A DNA stretch of 64,000 nucleotides from Saccharospirillum sp. Its GTDB lineage: Bacteria; Pseudomonadota; Gammaproteobacteria; Pseudomonadales; Natronospirillaceae. The DNA is taken from NCBI GenBank assembly GCA_018402545.1, contig JAGYIL010000001.1:310001-374000 (forward strand). Reading direction: 5' to 3'. The position numbers were made by a program, and so were the translations under genes. Below are positions 54,571 to 63,711 of the stretch, in pieces (the first letter of the stretch is position 1; every line of letters starts with the position of its first letter). Under the pieces are notes generated by a model. The model made no database searches. It was not told the DNA's origin and saw only the letters and a list, made by a program, of their open reading frames with translations.

Positions 54571-55395
54571 TTACAGTTGCTGAGTATCGGTCACAATCCT
54601 GACCGGGTGAACTGCCGATTTTGCCTGCGTTGGGTTCAACGACGACAGCTTGTTACCCAGGTCCTGAAGTGTGTCCATCCGGTTGCCTGGTGAGGGGTGA
54701 GTGCTTAAAAATTCCGGCCCGCCGCCGCCAGCCTGCGACATCTTGCGCCAGAGCGAGACGGCTGCCTCGGGTCGGTAACCCGCCCGAATTGCCAGCTCTA
54801 TGCCTATTTCGTCTGCCTCACGTTCCGCATCCCGGCTGTTGGGCAGTTGCAGCGCCAGCTGTGCGGCGATGGCACTGCCATTCAGTACATAGCCATTCTG
54901 GTCGGTTACCTGAGAGGTGATGGCCAAGCCTGTATTCACCAGTACGGCGCGGGACATCTTTTCGGCGGTGTGATTGGCCAGCGCATGGGAAATTTCGTGC
55001 CCCATGATCTGGGCGATTTCGTCATCCGTCAGGTTCAGCTGGGTCACAATGCCGGTGTAGATCGCCATTCGCCCGCCCGCCATGCACCAGGCGTTCAGGG
55101 TGTCCGGGTCGTCGATGATGGCGACGCTCCAGTCCCAGTCTCGTGAATCCGGGTATTTCCTGATCGCCTCTGTAACCAGGCGGCCGGTGATCGTTGAAAT
55201 GCGGTCAACCCACGCCTCGTCCGTCATCAGCTGAAACTCATTGGTTATTTCAGTAACCGTGCTGAGGTAGGCCTGTTTGGACTCACTGATGGCCATTTCC
55301 GGCGATATCAGCATCAATTGGGAGCGGCCGGTGGGGCTGGTGGCGCAGGCTGAGATCAGCAATAAACTGATACCAGCCAGAATAGCGGTTTTCAT
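54571..55395 (-). CDS. M48-family metalloprotease lipoprotein
   Basis: A 274-residue protein with a type II signal peptide (MKTAILAGISLLLISAC, lipobox ISAC). The catalytic zinc motif is HEISH within IMGHEISHALANHTAEKMSR, followed by the third ligand region READEIGIELAIRAGY with the conserved Glu. Members related to BepA/LoiP act in outer-membrane protein quality control in the periplasm. The TPR part of BepA is absent, so LoiP/YggG-like is the closer match. ATG 55395 is preferred over an upstream in-frame start because it begins the signal peptide. Confidence 0.92.
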   Translation of the reverse strand: MKTAILAGISLLLISACATSPTGRSQLMLISPEMAISESKQAYLSTVTEITNEFQLMTDEAWVDRISTITGRLVTEAIRKYPDSRDWDWSVAIIDDPDTLNAWCMAGGRMAIYTGIVTQLNLTDDEIAQIMGHEISHALANHTAEKMSRAVLVNTGLAITSQVTDQNGYVLNGSAIAAQLALQLPNSRDAEREADEIGIELAIRAGYRPEAAVSLWRKMSQAGGGGPEFLSTHPSPGNRMDTLQDLGNKLSSLNPTQAKSAVHPVRIVTDTQQL

Positions 55396-55531
55396 GGGAA
55401 TTCCTTCCAAAAGTGAATCAGGGAGCATCTGAACAACAGGGAAACTGAGCCAAGAATAGCAGTTTATGATTGCACCGGTTTTATTTCCGATCAGATGGCG
55501 CATTTCGCGGCGGGCGAATGAAGCCGCCAGT

Positions 55532-57499
55532 CTATATTTTTTCCGGGTAACCAGCGGTTACCAGGCTCGGGTCTAAACCCTGAATGTGTTCTGCACCTTC
55601 GGGAATGTGCAAGCTGGTACCGTGCAGGTCCGTTCCGATGGGTTCGACCCGGCCGCCGAGTATGGTACCCAGGAAGCCTTCGACCAGGGCGTTGAAAGAC
55701 AGGTTGTTTTCCGGTCGCACGAAGCCGTGGCCTTCATCCGGGTAGAGGGCATAGGTAACCGGTATGCCCTGGGTTTTCATTGCGGCGACTATCTGGTCGG
55801 CTTCCTGTTGTTTCACCCGTGGGTCGTTGGCGCCCTGGCCGATAAGCAGCGGCTTGCAGATTCGGTTTGCATAAGTCAGGGGTGAGCGCTCTTTGAGAAA
55901 GGCACGGCCAGATTCAGTTCGTGGGTCGCCCACACGGTTGGCAAACATATTGAATATTGGCGCCCAGTAGGGTGGGATGGATTCCAGCAACGTAATCAAG
56001 TTGGACGGGCCGACTATATCAACACCACCGGCGAACACCTCTGGAGTCAAAGTCAGGCCCGCCAGGGTGGCATAGCCGCCATAGGAACCGCCCATAATGG
56101 CAACTTTGTCACGCTGGGCGATGCCGCCTGCAATAGCCCAGTCAACGGCGTCGATCAGGTCATTGTGCATCTTCCTGCCCCATTCCCGGTCGCCAGCGTT
56201 GATAAACGCTTTGCCAAAACCGTTGGAGCCGCGGAAGTTGACACTGAGTACCGCATAGCCCCGGTTAGCGAGCCAGAGGTGGTAAGCATTCCACCCGTAG
56301 TTGTCGCGTCCCCAGGGGCCGCCATGTACCAGCAGCACCATGGGCAGGGGCGCCGATGGAACGCCGGCTCGTTCCGGGTCGCTTTCTTCAGGCAAGCTGA
56401 GGTAGCTGACCAGGTTAAGCCCGTCGCGTGCGGTTATGATCGTCGGGTGCATTGGAGACAGAGGCGCGCCTTCCAGCTGTGGACGGCTGGTGAATAGGAG
56501 ATCAGCTGTTCGTTGGCTGCGATCATAGCGGTAGTAGTGACGAGGTTGTTCCGGGGTGCTGTAGGTAACGATCCATTGCTGGTCATCCAGCGTTCTTGAG
56601 GTGATTGTATAATCGCCGTTGCACAGCGTCTTAAGGAAGGCCAGGTCGAGTTCGATGCCCGGTGCCAGTGGTATCCATTCCAGCCGTTCGTATTCCACCG
56701 CCGCTGCCTGCACCGTGCGCGTGCCTGGTTGAATCATCAGCATGGAAATGTCTGCTCTGTCATCGGTAAGCAGCGTTTCGCGTTCACCGGTGACGAGATT
56801 CCAGCGAACCAGGGCAGCGGTGTCTCGCCCCCGGCTGTCGAACATTAGTAACTGGTTGTTGTCGGATTCAAAGCCGACGATATTTGTGGTCATGGCGTCT
56901 TCGGCGGGAATTCTCTCAAGAGGGTGCCAGTTGCCCTGATCGTATTGATTCCACTGTATGGCACCGTCGGCTTCCACTTCCCCGGCCAGCCGAACCTGGA
57001 AGTCCCGATCCACAATGATGGTCTGAAACCTCGGGTTCTCGACCAGTAAGGTGCGCTCTGCTGTGAGCACATCAATGAGGTAGAGGTCGTGGTGTGATTC
57101 ATCCCGGTCGTTCAAACCAATGACGACGCGGTTAGGGTGGCGCTCGCTGAGCTGGGTAAACATCGCCGACACCCCGTTAATGGGTGTCAGGTCACGGCTG
57201 TCACCGGTTTCGATATCTACAGCGTAGGCATGCCAGTTTTCGTCGCCGTTCTTATCCTGGGAGTAAAGCACCACCCGGCTGTTGTAAGCCCAGTGGCATG
57301 CCAGAATACCCCTATGGGTGTCATGGGTGATCGGTTTTGCAGCGCCGGGATCATCACTCGGCGCCAGCCAGATGTTCATGACACCGTTGAGCGGTGCCTG
57401 CCAGACCAGGTACCGGCCATCGGGGCTGATCATGGCTACGTTGCGTTCCGGGTTGCTGAACAGGTGTTTGCGAGGGATGAGCGGCGCTGTGGTTTCCAT
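55532..57499 (-). CDS. S9-family prolyl oligopeptidase/acyl-peptide hydrolase
   Basis: A 655-residue serine peptidase. The first 370 residues are a beta-propeller with WD-like strands (PDGRYLVWQAPLNG, ILACHWAYNSRVVLYSQDKNGDENW). The C-terminal domain has the alpha/beta-hydrolase fold: oxyanion region VHGGPWGRDNYGW, nucleophile GGSYGG (GxSxGG), then GANDPRV for the Asp and DEGHGF for the His. No signal peptide is present, so it is cytoplasmic. ATG 57499 has AGGGAG seven bases upstream; a start at 57553 is possible. It degrades small peptides; a specific substrate is unknown. Confidence 0.92.
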   Translation of the reverse strand: METTAPLIPRKHLFSNPERNVAMISPDGRYLVWQAPLNGVMNIWLAPSDDPGAAKPITHDTHRGILACHWAYNSRVVLYSQDKNGDENWHAYAVDIETGDSRDLTPINGVSAMFTQLSERHPNRVVIGLNDRDESHHDLYLIDVLTAERTLLVENPRFQTIIVDRDFQVRLAGEVEADGAIQWNQYDQGNWHPLERIPAEDAMTTNIVGFESDNNQLLMFDSRGRDTAALVRWNLVTGERETLLTDDRADISMLMIQPGTRTVQAAAVEYERLEWIPLAPGIELDLAFLKTLCNGDYTITSRTLDDQQWIVTYSTPEQPRHYYRYDRSQRTADLLFTSRPQLEGAPLSPMHPTIITARDGLNLVSYLSLPEESDPERAGVPSAPLPMVLLVHGGPWGRDNYGWNAYHLWLANRGYAVLSVNFRGSNGFGKAFINAGDREWGRKMHNDLIDAVDWAIAGGIAQRDKVAIMGGSYGGYATLAGLTLTPEVFAGGVDIVGPSNLITLLESIPPYWAPIFNMFANRVGDPRTESGRAFLKERSPLTYANRICKPLLIGQGANDPRVKQQEADQIVAAMKTQGIPVTYALYPDEGHGFVRPENNLSFNALVEGFLGTILGGRVEPIGTDLHGTSLHIPEGAEHIQGLDPSLVTAGYPEKI

Positions 57500-57852
57500 G
57501 GTTCGGCTCCCTGGCAATTTTTTTGTTTTGGGTTGCATGTCGACGTGGCGCATAAGGCCGCAACTGATAGGGTGTATCTATAACTATTAAATCAGCCATG
57601 CCACTTTAAAGATCAAGCGCCTGTCGCACGGTGGCGTTAACTCTAACAGCCGGGCGCGGGTTTTGCAGGCCGTCTTCAGGTATAGGGTCACGTTAAGTGC
57701 GCTGATCGCAGCGTTTTCCGGAACAGTGAGCGATATGACGGGCCTATTTGGATAATTGATTAATAATTGCTCATATAAGGGACAGGTATAGGGCAAGTTG
57801 GTAATATAACTCAGCGGTAGTGGCAGGCCTTCTTCGTGTTTTGGGGTGTACG

Positions 57853-59064
57853 GTGATAAAGAAGATACTGATCAGCATGTTGAAGCCCGGAATGTATGTC
57901 TCCGACCTGAATAACCAGTGGGTTCCGAGCAATAATGCATCCCGAAGTGGCAAGATTGGCAACCAGGCGACCATCGAGAAGATCAAGCGGCTTGGGGTTA
58001 CCGAACTTTATATAGACACCGCCAAGGGGCTGGATTGTCCGGAGGCTTTGCCTGCCGATGAACAAAAGCAGGTTCAAGCCCAGCAGCTGGAGTCGTTGCA
58101 ACTTCAGTCGGATGCCGGAACGGCGGTGAAGCGGGTGCCTGTGTCGCAAGAGCGCGACCGGGCTGAAAGGCGCTACCAGCAAGCCCGTAATGTTCTGGAC
58201 GATGTGTTGAATGATGTTAAGAACAACCAGTCCATCGATGTGGCGGCGGTCGATCAGACCTCCGAAGAACTGCTTGAATCGCTCAATACCAACGAAAACG
58301 CCCTGGCGTGCCTGTCTCATATTCGCTCAAAAGATACCTATCTTCTTCAACACTCGATTAACGTCGGCATTCTTCTGGGCATATTTGGCCGCTCTCTGCG
58401 GCTTGAGCACAACGTCTTAAAGGAGCTGGTGATCGGTGGCATTCTGCACGATATAGGCAAGGTGCTGGTGCCAGATTCGATTTTGCACAAGCCCGGCAAG
58501 CTCGAAGCTGAAGAATGGGACGAAATGAAACGCCATGTCACCTATGGCGAGAAAATTCTTGATGTGACGGCCGGGTTGAGCGACCTGAGCCGGTCAATTT
58601 GCCGGCTTCATCATGAACGGCTCGACGGCACGGGCTATCCGCGAAACGTGGCAGGGGAACACATCGATCGCTATGGCCGGATGGCGGCCATCTGCGACGT
58701 TTACGATGCTGTAACCGCAGACCGGGTTTATCACACAGGCATGGCGCCCGACATGGCGCTGAGAAAGCTGATTGAGTGGAGCGTTTTTCACCTCGACAAA
58801 GACCTTGTGTACGACTTCATTCGGTGCCTGTCGGTGTACCCGGTGGGTGCACTGGTTGAGTTGTCGGGGAATCGCGCTGCAGTGGTTGTTGAGGCGAACC
58901 GACGCAGCCCCAAGCAGCCGGTGGTCAGAGTGTTTTACAGCACCGTGAACCGGATTCAGGTCGAGCCGGAGCTGGTCGATCTGGCCAAAAAAGGCTGTCG
59001 CTACGACATTATTGGAACGCTCGATGCGCGCCAGCTGGATATAGACGTTATGCCTTTTTTGTGA
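57853..59064 (+). CDS. HD-GYP c-di-GMP phosphodiesterase
   Basis: A 403-residue protein. An N-terminal DUF3391-type region (MIKKILISMLKPGMYVSDLN) precedes the HD-GYP domain: HSINVGILLGIFGR, GGILHDIGKVLVPD with the HD metal ligands, and HHERLDGTGYPRNVAGEHI with the GYP motif. Then RMAAICDVYDAVTADRVYH holds further metal ligands, so the active site looks complete. It hydrolyses c-di-GMP to GMP or pGpG. GTG 57853 is used because family members start there; ATG 57820 and ATG 57877 are alternatives. It is the third c-di-GMP enzyme in the window and the only dedicated phosphodiesterase. Confidence 0.92.
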   Translation: MIKKILISMLKPGMYVSDLNNQWVPSNNASRSGKIGNQATIEKIKRLGVTELYIDTAKGLDCPEALPADEQKQVQAQQLESLQLQSDAGTAVKRVPVSQERDRAERRYQQARNVLDDVLNDVKNNQSIDVAAVDQTSEELLESLNTNENALACLSHIRSKDTYLLQHSINVGILLGIFGRSLRLEHNVLKELVIGGILHDIGKVLVPDSILHKPGKLEAEEWDEMKRHVTYGEKILDVTAGLSDLSRSICRLHHERLDGTGYPRNVAGEHIDRYGRMAAICDVYDAVTADRVYHTGMAPDMALRKLIEWSVFHLDKDLVYDFIRCLSVYPVGALVELSGNRAAVVVEANRRSPKQPVVRVFYSTVNRIQVEPELVDLAKKGCRYDIIGTLDARQLDIDVMPFL

Positions 59065-59147
59065 GGGGCAGTGACGCTGAGTGTGCGGATTCAAGGCAAG
59101 GTGCGGGTGTTTGCGTTCCGAATAACCCAAACGGGGCAGGCGGGGCG

Positions 59148-59954
59148 TTAGAGGTTGCTGACCGATAATGAATCGGATTGGTCGATCGTGACGTCGGCGT
59201 CGCCGCATTCGATAACCTCAACCGTATCTGGCAGATTCTGCCGTTGTTCGCCGGGCAGAACATCGGTGTAGAAGCGATCGACGTATTTGAACGACGCCAC
59301 TTTGCAGTGTGAGTTCAGTGTCCATTTGCTCCGGTCCGCCACCAGCAGGCGAGATCGGGTGTTGGAAATAATGGCGCGGCTGACTTCCGCTTCGCGAATG
59401 TCGTAGTCCATCAGGCCGTGGTTGAGGTCCATGCTGCCTGTGCTGATGATGCCGTAATCGGTAATGAAGGAACTGAAAAAGTTGGTGACTTCCGGGCCGA
59501 CCACATCGTGATCGTTATGCCGGTATTGTCCGCCCGATACAATCACTTCGATACCCGGGTTTCCGGAAAGCGCCGAGGCAACACTCAGGTTGTTGGTTAG
59601 AATGCGCAGTGACTGATGGTGAATCAGCGCCTGGGCGACCAGCTCGATGCTGCTGCCCACCCCCAGGCTGACGGTGGCGTTTTCAGGTATGTCAGCCGCA
59701 ACACGCCGGGCCATCGTCTGTTTGGCCAGCAGGTTGCGGACTTTGGGGTCGCCCAGCGGGCTTTTTGAAGCACTGGTCGGCAAGCTGACACCGCCGTAGC
59801 GGCGGCGTAACAAACCCTGTTCGCACAGTCTGTTGATATCCCGGCGAATGGTTTGGGTGGTGACACCGAAGCGACGGGCAATGTCTTCTACCTCGACATG
59901 CTCCTGTTCGCGCACCCATTCGAGAATACTGTACTGCCGTTCTTTGGCACCCAT
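59148..59954 (-). CDS. DeoR/GlpR-family transcriptional regulator
   Basis: A 268-residue regulator. The N-terminal helix-turn-helix reads RQYSILEWVREQEHVEVEDIARRFGVTTQTIRRDINRLCEQGLLRRRYGG, the classic DeoR form. The sensor domain follows (NATVSLGVGSSIELVAQALI, DYGIISTGSMDLNHGLMDYDIREAEV), which in this family binds phosphorylated sugars. ATG 59954 is chosen for the family's usual start; the frame is open for 22 more codons. It lies downstream of the phnE genes on the same strand with a gap of 173 bp and is a good candidate regulator of the transporter operon, whose promoter holds three matching palindromes. Confidence 0.9.
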   Translation of the reverse strand: MGAKERQYSILEWVREQEHVEVEDIARRFGVTTQTIRRDINRLCEQGLLRRRYGGVSLPTSASKSPLGDPKVRNLLAKQTMARRVAADIPENATVSLGVGSSIELVAQALIHHQSLRILTNNLSVASALSGNPGIEVIVSGGQYRHNDHDVVGPEVTNFFSSFITDYGIISTGSMDLNHGLMDYDIREAEVSRAIISNTRSRLLVADRSKWTLNSHCKVASFKYVDRFYTDVLPGEQRQNLPDTVEVIECGDADVTIDQSDSLSVSNL

Positions 59955-60127
59955 CAGAATAAAGCCACTATCAGTAAACCCTTGTTGATATTGTACGAGG
60001 CGCGCCTCGGCATGGTCCAACCCGGTGAACAGAACATCAGCTTTGCCAAATCCATACTAGCGGATTTGCCGGCGAGTTTCGACTGGCTGAAGATGCCGCA
60101 GGCAGCCCCGGGCATCCTTTACCGGCC

Positions 60128-60937
60128 TCAAATGACTTTCTTGCGCAGGGCGCTGGTGACCGCTTCGCCCAGAATAACCAGTGCGACAATCGCCAGCAGA
60201 ATGGTGGCAACGGACTGCCAGGCAAAGAGGTCAATCGACCCTTGCAGCAACACCCCGATGCCACCGGCCCCCACCAGACCCAACACCGTGGACTCGCGGA
60301 TGTTGATGTCCCAGCGCAGGATGATGATGGCAAAGAACGCCGGCATTACCTGGGGCACAATGGCGTACAGCACAATCTTCATTTTGCTGGCGCCGGTGGC
60401 TTCCATGGCTTCGACCGGACGCCGGTCGATTTCTTCGATGGCCTCGCCCATCAGTTTGCCGATAAAACCAACCGACCGGAACATCACCGCGAGAATGCCA
60501 GCCAATACACCCGGGCCAAAAATGGCCACGAACAGCAGCGCCCAGATAATGGTGTTCACTGAGCGGCTTGAGACCAGGATGAACCGGCCCAGCCACAGGG
60601 TAGCCTTGTTCGGTGTTGTGTTCTGTGCCGCGATGTAGGAGACCGGCAGGGCAATAAAAATGGTCAGCAGGGTCGACAGAGTGGCAATGTGTACCGTCTC
60701 CAGCATGGCGTGGAAGATGGCATTCCAGGTATCGAACCGTGGCGGCCACATGCGTGCGCCCAGGTTTTGAATCTGGTTGGGGGCATCCCAGACCCAGGGC
60801 CAGAAAATGTCGATGTCGCGAACCGCCCAGACAATGGCGATCAGTGTGACCAGGTAAACCCCGTAGCGGGTCCACTGCTCTTTGCGGTCGTAGCGAGACC
60901 AGACGTGATCGGACAATTTTTCAGCGTGATCTACCAT
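60128..60937 (-). CDS. Phosphonate-type ABC transporter permease (PhnE-like), second
   Basis: A 269-residue PhnE-type permease with about six helices; the coupling loop lies around EAIEEIDRRPVEAMEATGASKMKIVLYAIVPQ, followed by NIRESTVLGLVGAGGIG. ATG 60937 overlaps the end of the preceding permease gene by 7 bp; a start at 60955 would extend that overlap. It would form the membrane channel with the other permease, driven by the PhnC-like ATPase. Confidence 0.92.
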   Translation of the reverse strand: MVDHAEKLSDHVWSRYDRKEQWTRYGVYLVTLIAIVWAVRDIDIFWPWVWDAPNQIQNLGARMWPPRFDTWNAIFHAMLETVHIATLSTLLTIFIALPVSYIAAQNTTPNKATLWLGRFILVSSRSVNTIIWALLFVAIFGPGVLAGILAVMFRSVGFIGKLMGEAIEEIDRRPVEAMEATGASKMKIVLYAIVPQVMPAFFAIIILRWDINIRESTVLGLVGAGGIGVLLQGSIDLFAWQSVATILLAIVALVILGEAVTSALRKKVI

Positions 60938-61749
60938 ACTTTTTTCCTCACCCATCCGCTGATGCCTTCACTGACCAGAATAATGCCGATGATCATCAGC
61001 AGTATGGCAAGAGCAAAATCGTAATCGTAACGTCCGAAAGCGTTCATCAGCGTGCCACCGATACCACCGGCGCCGACAATGCCGACTACGGCCGAAGCGC
61101 GTAAATTGCTGTCGAGCTGGTACATGGACAAGCCAATCTGTCGCGGCATGATTTGCGGAAACACACCGTAAACCAGCATCTTCAGATAGCCGGCTCCGAC
61201 CGAACGCATGGCTTCAACCTGGCCCCAGTCGATCTCTTCTATTTCTTCCGCCAACAGCTTGGCGACAAAACCGATGGAGTAGAGCGTCAGGGTAAGAATG
61301 CCCGCCAGTGGTCCAAAGCCAACGGCTGCAACAAACAGAATGGCAACGATGACCGGATGAAAACTGCGCGACACAATGATGATTGTGCGCCCGAGTAAAT
61401 ACACCGGCAACGGAGCGACGTTGCGCGCTGCCATGACCGCGATGGGTACCGACAGAAACACACCCAGTAACGTGGATAAAAACGCAATCTGGAAGCTTTC
61501 CTTGAAACCGGTCCATAGCAAGCCGGCGCGTTCAAAGCTCGGAGGAAAGGCACCGCCAAAAATTCTTAGCGCACGCGGCAAGCCTTCTGCAATGCGTTCC
61601 CAGTTGAAAGGCAGTGTTGAAAAGGCCCAGTACAAATACACCAGGGTGATGGCAACCAGCCCATAGCGAACCCAGGGGTTGGCAATGAAGGGGGGTTTCT
61701 TCCAGACCCTGCCCGACGACGCATCGGTAGCGGTTCTGACGGGTGTCAT
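60931..61749 (-). CDS. Phosphonate-type ABC transporter permease (PhnE-like), first
   Basis: A 272-residue PhnE-type permease with a soluble N-terminus and five or six helices. The coupling loop is AEEIEEIDWGQVEAMRSVGAGYLKMLVYGVFPQ, followed by NLRASAVVGIVGAGGIG. The start overlaps the ATPase stop by 4 bp (ATGA) and the stop overlaps the next permease start. Together with the adjacent permease it gives a heterodimeric channel, unlike the covalently fused permease at 42.4-43.9 kb. Confidence 0.93.
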   Translation of the reverse strand: MTPVRTATDASSGRVWKKPPFIANPWVRYGLVAITLVYLYWAFSTLPFNWERIAEGLPRALRIFGGAFPPSFERAGLLWTGFKESFQIAFLSTLLGVFLSVPIAVMAARNVAPLPVYLLGRTIIIVSRSFHPVIVAILFVAAVGFGPLAGILTLTLYSIGFVAKLLAEEIEEIDWGQVEAMRSVGAGYLKMLVYGVFPQIMPRQIGLSMYQLDSNLRASAVVGIVGAGGIGGTLMNAFGRYDYDFALAILLMIIGIILVSEGISGWVRKKVW

Positions 61750-62552
61750 GCCAGTGCCTCCTGAGCCGTCTGGTGTTGCGGTTCACCACCGTCTTCTTCC
61801 GGCGATTCGATGCCGCCGTAAATGGCATCCAGTGCGTCCTGATTAAAATCTTTGGGCGCGCCGTCGAAGATCATCTGGCCATGGCGCATACCCACAATGC
61901 GGTCGGTATACATGCGGGCCTGGGTAACGTTGTGAATATTGATCAGCACCGGCAGTGACATTTCACTGGCCAGGGTTTGCAGCAAGCTCATGATTTGCTG
62001 GGACGTTTTCGGGTCGAGTGAGGCGGTTGGTTCATCGGCCAGCAGAATCTCGGGCTCCTGCATCAGAGCGCGCACCACAGCAACCCGCTGGCGTTCACCA
62101 CCGGAGAGCTGATCGGCCCGTTTGTTGGCGTAGTGCGCTATGCCCACGCGCTCCATCAGATTGAAGGCACGGTCAATATCGGTTTGCGGAAAGCGGCGGG
62201 TCAGCGCCTGGAAAAACGACACATAACCGAGCCGCCCGGACAGGACGTTCTCCATTACCGTCAGCCGGTCGATCAGGTTGAACCCCTGAAACACCATGCC
62301 GATGCGTCGGCGGGAATGGCGAAGTTCGCTGCCGCGAAGATTGACCAGTTCATGGCCGTTGAGCTTGATCGAACCCGAAGTCGGCTCGACCAGTCGGTTG
62401 ATGCAGCGCAGCATGGTGCTCTTGCCCGCACCGGATGCACCGACTATCGACACAACGCTGCTGCCGTCGACGCTCAGATTAAGGCCTTTGAGCACCGGAT
62501 CGTTGCGCCCATATCGTTTTACCAGGTTGGTGATTTCTAACATCTGTTTCAC
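61746..62552 (-). CDS. Phosphonate-type ABC transporter ATP-binding protein (PhnC-like)
   Basis: A 268-residue ABC ATPase of the PhnC group: Walker A GASGAGKST (about residues 38-46), Q-loop GMVFQGFNLIDRLTVMENVL with the PhnC-characteristic NVLSGRLGY, signature LSGGERQR, Walker B EILLADEPTASLD and switch INIHNV. It ends with an acidic, poorly conserved tail of about 20 residues. It overlaps the permease gene by 4 bp and starts 54 bp after the binding-protein gene. Confidence 0.95.
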   Translation of the reverse strand: MKQMLEITNLVKRYGRNDPVLKGLNLSVDGSSVVSIVGASGAGKSTMLRCINRLVEPTSGSIKLNGHELVNLRGSELRHSRRRIGMVFQGFNLIDRLTVMENVLSGRLGYVSFFQALTRRFPQTDIDRAFNLMERVGIAHYANKRADQLSGGERQRVAVVRALMQEPEILLADEPTASLDPKTSQQIMSLLQTLASEMSLPVLINIHNVTQARMYTDRIVGMRHGQMIFDGAPKDFNQDALDAIYGGIESPEEDGGEPQHQTAQEALA

Positions 62553-62606
62553 TCCCGACGGTGCCTCCAGCCCTTGGGCGGAGGCACCCGTTCTTATTTG
62601 AAGCGC

Positions 62607-63599
62607 TTATTGAAGATTATCGCGGGTGTACTGCACACCATTGGAGGCCTGAATGGTGCGGATGACGCGCCAGTTATCCTTGTAGTTGATCGGGATAAAG
62701 GTTTCGACACCTTCAAACTCTTCACCCAGCTCGGTACCGGCAAACTCGAACGTATAAAACGCTTCGCGTACTTTCTCGGCCAGATCCGGGTGCAGGTTGT
62801 AGGCGTGGTTGTAGGAGGTGGTCGGGAAGCGGTCGGACTCCCAGATCAGGCGCACTTCATCTTCGTCATACATGCCCCGCGCCGCCATGCGTTCAACCAC
62901 TTCAGAAGCCACAGGCGCCGCGTCGTAGTCTTTTGCAACGACACCGAGCATGGACTGGTCGTGGCTGCCGGAGAACGAAATTTCATAGTCTTCACCCGGT
63001 ACCACACCCAGCTCCGGGAACAGGGCCTGGGGTGCCTGGTTGCCGGAATTGGACGTTGGCGAAGTATGGGCGATACGCTTGCCTTTCAAGTCGGCCATTT
63101 CATGAATATCGGAATCAACGTGGGTGTACACCTGCAGTGAATACCCAAACTGCCCGGAGTCTGAGCCCATCAGCGCAAAGGGAACGGCGCCTGCCAGGTT
63201 AACCGCGAATGGCGTTGGCCCGGTGGAAAAACCAGCCACATGCAAACGCCCGCTGCGCATGGCTTCTACCTGGGCCGAGTTGGATTGCACGGCAAAAAAG
63301 CGCACATCCTTGCCGGTTACTTCCGCCAGGTGATCGATGAAGGGCTGCCAGATGTCGGAATAAATGGCCGGATCTTCAACCGGGGTGTAGGCGAAAATCA
63401 GCGTGTCGGGATCAACCCATTGTGATTCATCGGTGGGCAGGTCGGCCACCATATCACCGTCTGTATCGCAATACAGGGCGTCGAGTGCGCCACGTTCACA
63501 GTCGGCCAGTGCCTGGCTGCTAAGGCCTAGTAGCAGGGCAGAGGCCACTAATGTCGCCGTGGGTGACAGGCGGGTAAATACTTTTTTATGCAGACTCAT
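62607..63599 (-). CDS. Phosphonate-type periplasmic binding protein (PhnD-like)
   Basis: A 330-residue binding protein with a signal peptide (about residues 1-32, ending SSQALA). The mature protein begins with a cysteine-containing stretch (DCERGALDALYCDTDGD) before the PhnD domain: DTLIFAYTPVEDPAIYSDIW, RFFAVQSNSAQVEAMRSGRLHVAGFSTGP, and TSPTSNSGNQAPQALFPELG, the TSxSGN-type ligand loop. Phosphonate, phosphite or a phosphate ester are candidate ligands. GGAG lies eight bases before ATG 63599. It is the first gene of the operon, downstream of two or three operator-like palindromes. Confidence 0.93.
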   Translation of the reverse strand: MSLHKKVFTRLSPTATLVASALLLGLSSQALADCERGALDALYCDTDGDMVADLPTDESQWVDPDTLIFAYTPVEDPAIYSDIWQPFIDHLAEVTGKDVRFFAVQSNSAQVEAMRSGRLHVAGFSTGPTPFAVNLAGAVPFALMGSDSGQFGYSLQVYTHVDSDIHEMADLKGKRIAHTSPTSNSGNQAPQALFPELGVVPGEDYEISFSGSHDQSMLGVVAKDYDAAPVASEVVERMAARGMYDEDEVRLIWESDRFPTTSYNHAYNLHPDLAEKVREAFYTFEFAGTELGEEFEGVETFIPINYKDNWRVIRTIQASNGVQYTRDNLQ

Positions 63600-63645
63600 G
63601 GTTGGTTCTCCATTGGGTGCGGTCCATGCTTAAAGGCTCCATGCC

Positions 63646-63711
63646 TTGAATTGAACATCCTGAAAGGACCTGCCCCAGACGTTTGTTATTGTTAGATGTT
63701 CAATTGAACAT
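63646..63711 (-). promoter_or_regulatory. Operator-like palindromes in the phnD promoter
   Basis: ATGTTCAATTGAACAT (63696-63711) is a perfect 16-bp palindrome. TTGAATTGAACAT (63646-63658) is a partial second copy nearer the gene. A third, ATGTTCAATTGAAT, lies at 63825-63838. Size and AT-rich centre suit DeoR-family operators, and a DeoR-type gene lies at the other end of the operon. Confidence 0.65.
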